From: Enterococcus faecalis
GTDB lineage: Bacteria; Bacillota; Bacilli; Lactobacillales; Enterococcaceae
Assembly (NCBI RefSeq): GCF_029024925.1
Contig: NZ_CP118962.1
Coordinates: forward strand, 718,501-782,500
Reading direction: 5' to 3'
Length of the DNA stretch: 64,000 nt
Position 1 is the stretch's first letter. The number at the start of each line of letters is the position of its first letter. Both the position numbers and the translations under genes were made by a program. Positions 57,736 through 64,000 of this stretch are shown one piece after another. The notes under the pieces were generated by a model that saw only the letters and a list, made by a program, of their open reading frames with translations, ran no database searches and had not been told where the DNA came from.

Positions 57736-57842
57736 TTTGCTTATCATCAGAACAACACGTTCAGCTTTTTAATGTTCGCGGTTTTGTTTTCGCATTCGCT
57801 GCATGGTTCGTCATGTAGCAGCTCTTAGAGGAGATGCTAAAA

Positions 57843-58382
57843 ATGACAAAGAAAAAATTTGGCACAAAATCCATTGCGTTAATGGGCGTACTCATTGCGG
57901 TGGTCGTTGTCTTTTCACGCTTTTTTGCGTATGAAACAACGTTTTTAAAAATCAGTTTCACGTTTATTCCAGAATCATTGATTGGGATGATTTTCGGACC
58001 TTTTTGGGCTGGAATCGGCACGGCGGTGGCTGATGTGGTAGGAATGTTGCTTTTTCCAAAGGCAGGCTATTTTCCTGGGTTTACTTTAAATGCCTTTTTG
58101 GCTGGTGCTATTTATGGTTATTTCTATTATAAGAAAGAAATGACATGGCAACGAGTGATTTTGGCGACATTGTTGGTCACCGTTTTAATTAATATCATTT
58201 TAACTCCTTTGTGGTTAAGTTTAATGTATGGCGTCAATCTAGCAAATTTTGCTTGGTGGGTGCCACGCTTAATTAAAACAGTTATTTTCTTTCCTATTCA
58301 AGTAATTGCCACTTATTATTTAGGCAATAAAATTCCCTTTAAACGTTTATTTGGAAAGCCATTATCTGAATTAGATCAATAA
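57843..58382 (+). CDS. folT: Folate ECF transporter S component FolT
   Basis: A 179-residue membrane protein with about six TM helices. The KSIALMGVLIAVVVVFSRFF first helix and the SFTFIPESLIGMIFGPFWAG segment are characteristic of FolT, the folate-binding S component of ECF importers. ATG 57843 is nine bases past AGAGGAG; the ATG at 57834 touches the SD. The THF riboswitch upstream independently confirms the substrate. The EcfAA'T module is encoded elsewhere. Confidence 0.9.
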   Translation: MTKKKFGTKSIALMGVLIAVVVVFSRFFAYETTFLKISFTFIPESLIGMIFGPFWAGIGTAVADVVGMLLFPKAGYFPGFTLNAFLAGAIYGYFYYKKEMTWQRVILATLLVTVLINIILTPLWLSLMYGVNLANFAWWVPRLIKTVIFFPIQVIATYYLGNKIPFKRLFGKPLSELDQ

Positions 58383-58392
58383 ATTTAAAATT

Positions 58393-58438
58393 AAAAGAGT
58401 CACTTTTCATCATCCCAGAAAAGTGACTCTTTTTTATT
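58393..58438. terminator. Bidirectional terminator folT / ABC exporter
   Basis: AAAAGAGTCACTTTTC (58393-58408) pairs perfectly with GAAAAGTGACTCTTTT (58418-58433). Confidence 0.92.
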
Positions 58439-60200
58439 GTGCTTTTTGATTAAACTGTGCTTCGTAAAGGTCACGATAATAACCCTGTTCTTTTTGCAAT
58501 AATTCGTCATGGGTGCCAATTTCAACTACTTGACCATTGTCCATAACTAGAATTTTTTCAGCACTTTTGATTGTTGCTAAGCGATGGGCAATAACAAAAC
58601 TGGTCCGGCCAGTCATCATTTGTAAAAAAGCATCCTGAATTTTTTGCTCGGTCAATGTATCAACTGAACTGGTCGCTTCATCTAAAATAAGCATCGGCGG
58701 ATTACTAATCATCGTGCGTGCAATGGTCATTAATTGTCGTTGTCCTTCAGAAATTTTAACGCCTTGGGAACCAATCTCGGTATCTAGTCCTTGAGGTAAA
58801 CGCATGACGAAATCAAAAATATGGGCTTTTTTCATGGCTTCTATAATTTCTTCGTCAGAGGCTTCAGGATTTCCGTACGTTAAATTTTCCCGAATGGAGC
58901 TATCGAATAGCCAAGTATCTTGGAGAACCATACCAAAACTTTTTCGTAAGCTGTCCCGAGTAATTTGAGTAATGTCGTGAGTATCAACCGTAATTTGACC
59001 ATGGTCGACCTCGTAAAAGCGCATTAACAAATTCACTAATGTTGATTTACCCGCACCGGTTCGCCCAACAATGGCAATTGTTTCTCCTGGTTCAGCAATT
59101 AAATTAAAGTTTTCGATTAAAGGTCGCGTCGGCGTGTAAGAAAAATCAACGTCTTTAAATTCAACACGGCCTCGCGCTTCTTTCAAAACAATTGCGTTCG
59201 GGGCATCAGGACGTTCAACTGGTTGATCCATCATATCAAAAGTACGTTCCAATCCAGCTAAGGCTGCTTGGATTTGGTTGGTGATTCCTGAGAGTTCAAT
59301 AAAAGGTTTAGAAAACTGACTAGAGTAAATGGTGAAACTGGAAATAACACCAACTGTGACTAAAGGATTGCCACTTAAAACTAACAAGCCACCGACTAAT
59401 CCAATCGATAAGTAAGATAAATGGTCGATAAATCGAGAAAGTGGGTTGGTTAAGGAGGAAGAAAACTGAGCCTTCTGTCCTTTTTCATACAACGTTTGAT
59501 TCAATGCTTCAAATGTTTCTTGTGTAGCTTGTTCTTGTTGAAAGGCTTTAACAATTTTTTGGTTGCCAACCATTTCTGAAACGAAGCCGGAAATTTCACC
59601 AACAATCGTTTGTTGTGCAGCAAAGTTTTTTTGTGAAGCTTTTGCAACAAGCCAGTTTACAATAAAAATAATCGGCGTACTGATAAGAACCACTAATGTG
59701 AGCAGGGGACTTAGCCGAATCATAAAGAGCAAAGCAACAACGACGGTGGCCATGCCAGAAAATAATTGGTTGAAGACAGCCGAGCAAGCCATTGAAATAT
59801 TGTCAATATCGTTGGTAAAGCGACTGACGATATTTCCGTGTGATGTTTGGTCATAATAACTTAACGGTAATTGATTTAAATGGGCAAAGGCGTCTTTTCT
59901 CAGCTGTGTGGTCGATAAATAAGACACGCGATTACCGAGACGTTGAATCAGCCATTGACTTAGAACGGTTACGAGTAAAATCCCTGCTAATAAACCTAAA
60001 ATTTTGATGAGTTGCGCAGCATTGACTTGTCCTTTACCAACCATTGTATCAACGGATTTACCTATATAATAAGTCATGAGGACAGTCGAAAAACCACTGA
60101 GAATTCCTAGGATTAAGGCGCCAATAATTTCTTTTGGATAGCGTAGTAAATACGGCTTAAAACGTGAGAAGGCACCAAAATGAATTTTTTTAGTTTGCAT
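58434..60200 (-). CDS. Heterodimeric ABC exporter, subunit with catalytic Walker B
   Basis: A 588-residue half-exporter: six TM helices (about 20-320) fused to an NBD. Walker A GRTGAGKST, Walker B LILDEATSSVD (Glu present) and H-loop FVIAHRL are canonical, but the signature reads SEGQ instead of SGGQ. It complements the partner encoded immediately upstream (11-base overlap). Family: multidrug exporters such as BmrCD/YheHI/EfrCD. ATG 60200 follows GGAGGAGG. Confidence 0.9.
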   Translation of the reverse strand: MQTKKIHFGAFSRFKPYLLRYPKEIIGALILGILSGFSTVLMTYYIGKSVDTMVGKGQVNAAQLIKILGLLAGILLVTVLSQWLIQRLGNRVSYLSTTQLRKDAFAHLNQLPLSYYDQTSHGNIVSRFTNDIDNISMACSAVFNQLFSGMATVVVALLFMIRLSPLLTLVVLISTPIIFIVNWLVAKASQKNFAAQQTIVGEISGFVSEMVGNQKIVKAFQQEQATQETFEALNQTLYEKGQKAQFSSSLTNPLSRFIDHLSYLSIGLVGGLLVLSGNPLVTVGVISSFTIYSSQFSKPFIELSGITNQIQAALAGLERTFDMMDQPVERPDAPNAIVLKEARGRVEFKDVDFSYTPTRPLIENFNLIAEPGETIAIVGRTGAGKSTLVNLLMRFYEVDHGQITVDTHDITQITRDSLRKSFGMVLQDTWLFDSSIRENLTYGNPEASDEEIIEAMKKAHIFDFVMRLPQGLDTEIGSQGVKISEGQRQLMTIARTMISNPPMLILDEATSSVDTLTEQKIQDAFLQMMTGRTSFVIAHRLATIKSAEKILVMDNGQVVEIGTHDELLQKEQGYYRDLYEAQFNQKAQ

Positions 60201-61917
60201 GGGTATCCTCCTCCTGTGACGCAACGATTTCTTGATACTCTTTAGAAGAAGTAAGTAATTCTTCGTGGGTGCCAAGGCCAGCGACTTTTCCACTATCTAG
60301 GACTAAAATTTGATTCGCCGTAGCAATCGAACTCACGCGTTGTGAAATTAAAATAACGGTTGTCTCTGCTCGTTCTTTTTGTAAAGCACGGCGCAGATTC
60401 AAATCTGTTTGATAGTCGAGGGCACTCAAGGAATCATCTAAAATAAGTAAATGCGGTTTCCTAATCAAGGCACGGGCAATGGTCAACCGTTGTCTTTGTC
60501 CACCAGAAAAGTTTTTTCCGCCTTCGTTAACAGGCGTGTCTAACCCTTGGTCTAATTGTTCAACAAATTCTTTACATTGGGCGATAGCTAATGCTTCCCA
60601 ACAGTCTTCATCAGTTGCATTTGGTTTGCCCCATTGTAAGTTTTCTCGAATAGTCCCTGTAAATAAGACGGCAGTTTGTGGAACACTTGCAACTTGTTGG
60701 CGTAAAGTAAAGAGCGGCCAATCGCGCACATTTACACCATTAATAAAAAGGTTTCCTGCACTCACATCATAAAATCTGGGAATGAGTTGGGTTAAGGTAC
60801 TTTTCCCGCTGCCGGTAGGTCCTGTGATGCCGAGAATTGAGCCTTTAGGAATCGTAAAATTGATATTTTCCAAAGCCAAACCGGCCTCTGGTTCATAGCG
60901 AAAATCTACATGGTCAAAGGTAATATCACCAAATTGTGGCGATGTTTTTGCTGATTCTGGTGTATCTGTTAACTGGCTTTCTACAGTTAAAACCTCATTG
61001 ACACGGTTTGCGGAAGCGGCGGCTCGCGTAAAAATTACCACGAGATTAGAAGCAACAATTAAAGCGAGCATCATTTGATTCATATAATTGATCAATGCTA
61101 AAACTTCCCCTTGTTGCAAGGAACCAAAAGAAACTTTTAAGCCACTAAAATAAAGTAAAAATAAAATTCCAACATTCATAATCAAAGTGGTTAAAGGTGT
61201 TAATAAAGCAGAAACATTCGATACACGAATGTAAATATCGCCTAAATCATCTGAAGCTTTATCAACATGTCGTTGCTCTGTTTCCTTTCTAGCAAACGCA
61301 CGGATCACACGGACACCGCTTAAGTTTTGACTAATTTGACGGTTTAACCGATCCAAATATTCTTGGACTTTTTGATATAAAGGCACAGTCACTTTAATGA
61401 TAATAAAGAGAATAAGGCTAAAAATTGGTAAAAGTAATAGGAAAAGAAAGCCCATCTGCACATCAATGTAAAAAGCCATGACCACAGAACCAATACTTAA
61501 AAAAGGTGTCCGAATGACCAACCGAATAAACATCGCTAAAGCCAATTGAAGCTGGTTGATATCGTTTGTGATCCGAGTGATGAGGGTATCTGTACCAAAA
61601 CTATTTAATTCTTTGTGTGAAAGCTGATTAATTTTCTTCATTAATTGATTTCTTAGCTCCGTCCCAAAACCTTGCGAAGCGACTGAAGCATAATATTGAC
61701 AAATCATGACAAAAAATAAACCAACTAACGACATAACAAGCATCCAGAGGGCCATTTCTATGACAGTCTGTCGGTCGTTTTGACGAATACCGACATCGAC
61801 TAAGTGAGCCATGAATAAGGGCAAGACTAACTCGAAACAAGCTTCTAAAAATTTGAAGACTGGACCGAGGATAATTTGTTTTCGATAATTTTTTGCGTAT
61901 TTCAATAAACCAAACAT
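60190..61917 (-). CDS. Heterodimeric ABC exporter, degenerate-site subunit
   Basis: A 575-residue half-exporter with six TM helices and an NBD: Walker A GPTGSGKST and signature FSGGQRQRL are canonical, but Walker B ends LILDDS (Asp for the catalytic Glu) and the H-loop is ISQRVS (Gln for His). Its ATP site is thus non-hydrolytic, while its signature completes the partner's active site. First gene of the two-gene operon; ATG 61917 follows GGGAGG. A drug-export role is likely from the family; substrates unknown. Confidence 0.9.
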   Translation of the reverse strand: MFGLLKYAKNYRKQIILGPVFKFLEACFELVLPLFMAHLVDVGIRQNDRQTVIEMALWMLVMSLVGLFFVMICQYYASVASQGFGTELRNQLMKKINQLSHKELNSFGTDTLITRITNDINQLQLALAMFIRLVIRTPFLSIGSVVMAFYIDVQMGFLFLLLLPIFSLILFIIIKVTVPLYQKVQEYLDRLNRQISQNLSGVRVIRAFARKETEQRHVDKASDDLGDIYIRVSNVSALLTPLTTLIMNVGILFLLYFSGLKVSFGSLQQGEVLALINYMNQMMLALIVASNLVVIFTRAAASANRVNEVLTVESQLTDTPESAKTSPQFGDITFDHVDFRYEPEAGLALENINFTIPKGSILGITGPTGSGKSTLTQLIPRFYDVSAGNLFINGVNVRDWPLFTLRQQVASVPQTAVLFTGTIRENLQWGKPNATDEDCWEALAIAQCKEFVEQLDQGLDTPVNEGGKNFSGGQRQRLTIARALIRKPHLLILDDSLSALDYQTDLNLRRALQKERAETTVILISQRVSSIATANQILVLDSGKVAGLGTHEELLTSSKEYQEIVASQEEDTHAN

Positions 61918-62042
61918 AAGATTCCTCCCTTTGCTGCTCTCATTGTAGCCTAATCTTTCAATGAAAGAAAGTTGTTCGCTACATTTTCTCAACTTCTGTT
62001 AAAATAGAAGAAAAGCGCAAAGAAGTGGAGTGTGACAGAAAC

Positions 62043-62810
62043 GTGGAAAAAATGAGTCAGGTTATTTTGTTATTTTTTATTTATTCCTTTATCGGCTGGT
62101 TATGGGAAACGGTGTATTGTTCATTAAAAGCTAAAAAATTTGTTTATCGAGGATTTTTGGTAGGGCCCTATTGTCCTATTTATGGATTTGGGGTCTTAAG
62201 CGTTCTCTATTTTGTGGAACCCTTTGAAAACAATCTCTTGGTATTGTATGTCGGATCGGCTGTTTTAGTGACGATTTTAGAATATGTCACTAGTTATGGC
62301 TTGGAAAAACTGTTCCATGCCTCTTGGTGGGATTATCATGATGTACCTTTTAATTTAAACGGTCGCGTGGCTTTACCGGTTTCTCTTTTTTGGGGATTGG
62401 GTTGTGTCTTGATTGTCAAAGTTATTCAACCAGAAATCGCCAAAGTTGTCAGTTTTTTACAAGCAACCTTTGGCAACTACTTAGCACTTTGCATAGTGAT
62501 TGTAATGGGGCTTGACTTAATTTATACGTTGCTGAACATGCAAGGTTTCAAAAAACTTATTACCGAGATGGGCCAAACGTTGGAAACGAACCAACAAGAA
62601 TTTAAGCAACGGTTGAACACAAAAATGGAAATAGCTACAGCTGATTGGCAGAAGTTAAAAGAACGAACCAAAAAAGAGTATTTCCAAAATCGGTTAAATT
62701 TCCAACAACGTCGTTTTATTAACAATTACCCAAAACTAACTTTAAAAAACATTAAAAATTCCAAAGAAGTTCGGCATCTCTTAGAAGATTTGAAGAAAAA
62801 GGGCCAATAA
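62043..62810 (+). CDS. CmpB-type putative ABC permease / membrane protein (PF06541-like)
   Basis: A 256-residue protein with about five TM helices in the first 165 residues and a long basic cytosolic tail (about 170-256). The FIYSFIGWLWETVYCS opening, the GFLVGPYCPIYGFG motif and WWDYHDVPFNLNGRV are characteristic of the ABC_trans_CmpB family, proteins of unknown function. GTG 62043 is chosen over GTG 62025, which lacks an SD, and ATG 62052; the exact start is uncertain. Single gene divergent from the exporter operon. Confidence 0.78.
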   Translation: MEKMSQVILLFFIYSFIGWLWETVYCSLKAKKFVYRGFLVGPYCPIYGFGVLSVLYFVEPFENNLLVLYVGSAVLVTILEYVTSYGLEKLFHASWWDYHDVPFNLNGRVALPVSLFWGLGCVLIVKVIQPEIAKVVSFLQATFGNYLALCIVIVMGLDLIYTLLNMQGFKKLITEMGQTLETNQQEFKQRLNTKMEIATADWQKLKERTKKEYFQNRLNFQQRRFINNYPKLTLKNIKNSKEVRHLLEDLKKKGQ

Positions 62811-63070
62811 TTAACAAAAAATATTACAAAATATTTCAATAAATGGTCTAATGGGATAAAAAAAAGAAAAATCGTCAAAAGCTAGTTTTTAAGGCGTCTT
62901 AAGAAATTCTTAAAGAATTGAGATAGAAATGGACTAATGAATAAACGCAGGATAAAAAAAGAGTTGCATTTAAATTGTAACAAATTGTAACATGATTGAA
63001 ATAAAACAAGCCCTCCTGACTAGTATAATGAGTAGGTGTTTTAGATAAGTTAGGAAAGGTGTTGGATTTA

Positions 63071-64000
63071 GTGAAGGTTAAAAAGTTGATACCATTTTTA
63101 ACAACAATGATGCTTATCAATTTTGGACTTCCAGTCGCTGCGGCAGCAGAATCACTTGATTCGTTGCAAGAAAAAGAAGCGCAAGCGAAACAATCTGGGG
63201 AGTTAATTAGTAAAGAAATCAATTCAGCCTTAGACGATGTAAATGCTAAATATGCGGAAATCGAACGTTTAAAAACGCAAATTTCGAAAGCGGAAGATAC
63301 GTTGAAAACTTCGAAAGAGGAAATAGAAAAAACAGAAAAAAATATTTCTCGTCGTAAAGAAGCTGTTGGCGATCGTATGAAGGATATTCAATTAAATGGC
63401 GACCAACGTACTTGGCAAGCCTTATTAGATGCAGAAAATTTATCAGATTTCTTTAATCGGGCCTACGCCATGACCGTTTTACAAAACTTTGAACGGGAAA
63501 AGATTGAAAGCTTAACTAGCGAAAAAGAAAAGTTAGCTGCATTACAAGAAAAAGTTGAAAATACGCAAACAACTTTAAAACAAAATGAAGAGAAATTACA
63601 AGTTGAAGCTTCTTCAATGAATAATAAAGTCTCTGAGTTAAAAGAAAAAATGGCGAATAATGAAGAATTATTGGCTCAAATTTCGACAGACAAACAGAAA
63701 GAGCAACAACGCTTAGTCAGCGAAAAAGCAGCAGCTGAGGCACAGAAAAAACGTGCGGCAGAAACTGCCAAAGCAGAAGCAGCGAAGAAACAAGCAGCTG
63801 CCGACAAACAAGCGCAAGCAGATGCGGCGGCTAAACTAGAAGCCGAAGCTGCTGAAGAGTCAAGCAGTCAAGCATCAAGCTCTTCAACAAGTACGGAAAG
63901 CAGTAGCACTGAATCTTCAAGTTCAGCTAGTTCATCCGAATCGTCATCAACGACAGAATCATCGACAGGCGAATCATCAACACCAGGAACTGGCTCTGGT
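63071..64000 (+). CDS. SagA/PcsB-like secreted coiled-coil cell-wall protein (3' partial)
   Basis: The first 310 residues of a secreted protein cut by the window end. A signal peptide ends near VAAAAE (residue 26). Residues 27-230 form a long coiled coil (heptads of K/E/L, for example SKAEDTLKTSKEEIEKTE) interrupted by a conserved GDQRTWQALLDAENLSDFFNRAYAM-type hinge (seen in two blocks), as in PcsB and SagA. An alanine/lysine/glutamate-rich stretch and then a serine/threonine linker begin near 270. The missing C-terminus would decide between NlpC/P60, CHAP or 3D catalytic domains. GTG 63071 follows AAAGGTG. Confidence 0.85.
   Translation, partial: MKVKKLIPFLTTMMLINFGLPVAAAAESLDSLQEKEAQAKQSGELISKEINSALDDVNAKYAEIERLKTQISKAEDTLKTSKEEIEKTEKNISRRKEAVGDRMKDIQLNGDQRTWQALLDAENLSDFFNRAYAMTVLQNFEREKIESLTSEKEKLAALQEKVENTQTTLKQNEEKLQVEASSMNNKVSELKEKMANNEELLAQISTDKQKEQQRLVSEKAAAEAQKKRAAETAKAEAAKKQAAADKQAQADAAAKLEAEAAEESSSQASSSSTSTESSSTESSSSASSSESSSTTESSTGESSTPGTGSG

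Noticed and set aside
62976-62991. A standard WalR box
   Set aside because: The spacing between the two TGTAAC copies is four bases, not the five of the consensus, so I list it only as an observation.

Overview
The window is low-GC Firmicutes chromosome and is almost certainly from Enterococcus faecalis. The best evidence is a 211-residue Qnr-type pentapeptide protein matching EfsQnr, a complete mevalonate operon (mvaK1, mvaD, mvaK2 and type 2 IPP isomerase), a Rex-box adhE, the rnmV-rsmA operon and a nuclease-dead TnpB next to oppF. Almost everything reads as core genome. There is no rRNA, tRNA, CRISPR array, prophage or intact insertion sequence.

Layout. 1-2.2 kb: end of dnaB plus dnaI (replication restart). 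2.2-11.1 kb: a seven-gene cluster with the architecture of a synthase-dependent exopolysaccharide locus (GH8-like hydrolase, polytopic membrane protein, anchored deacetylase-like protein, processive GT2 synthase, BcsB-like partner, degenerate GGDEF membrane protein, small protein). 11-14.4 kb: aminotransferase and polar amino acid ABC importer (minus strand). 14.6-18.2 kb: Fe-ADH-family dehydrogenase, tgt, yajC, an array of inverted repeats and a ComN-like gene. 18.2-21 kb: adhE with a Rex operator. 21-25 kb: mevalonate operon (minus). 25.3-27 kb: FUSC-type membrane protein plus efsqnr (minus). 27.3-34.8 kb: oligopeptide importer oppA/oppBCDF followed by a dead TnpB (TldR) and its probable guide RNA. 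34.8-36.3 kb: L20-leader, infC-rpmI-rplT. 36.3-42.5 kb: small enzymes and a SulP/YeiH/LysR sulfur-oxyanion group. 42.7-47.2 kb: two-component system, sugar and amino acid transporters. 47.3-55 kb: metG, helD, tatD-rnmV-rsmA. 55-62.8 kb: ECF vitamin S components under a tandem-dyad operator and a THF riboswitch, sugar ABC ATPase, mgsA, and an asymmetric heterodimeric ABC exporter. 63-64 kb: start of a secreted coiled-coil SagA/PcsB-like cell-wall protein, cut by the window end.

Main results. (1) The TnpB-like gene directly after oppF has lost the RuvC-I aspartate (Cys instead), the zinc finger and RuvC-III, yet keeps an omegaRNA-like 3' region ending at an intrinsic terminator. This fits the TldR class of RNA-guided repressors. 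A short AT-rich word in the putative guide region recurs just downstream of the likely oppA promoter, next to a TTTAA motif, which suggests feedback control of the opp genes. (2) The polysaccharide locus pairs an intact GT2 synthase with regulators and modifiers that look catalytically dead (GGDEF without the signature), in a genus not known for c-di-GMP signalling. (3) Many regulatory sites can be read directly: the Rex operator, L20 leader with an ATA start for infC, THF riboswitch, paired NiaR-like dyads, and a cre site.
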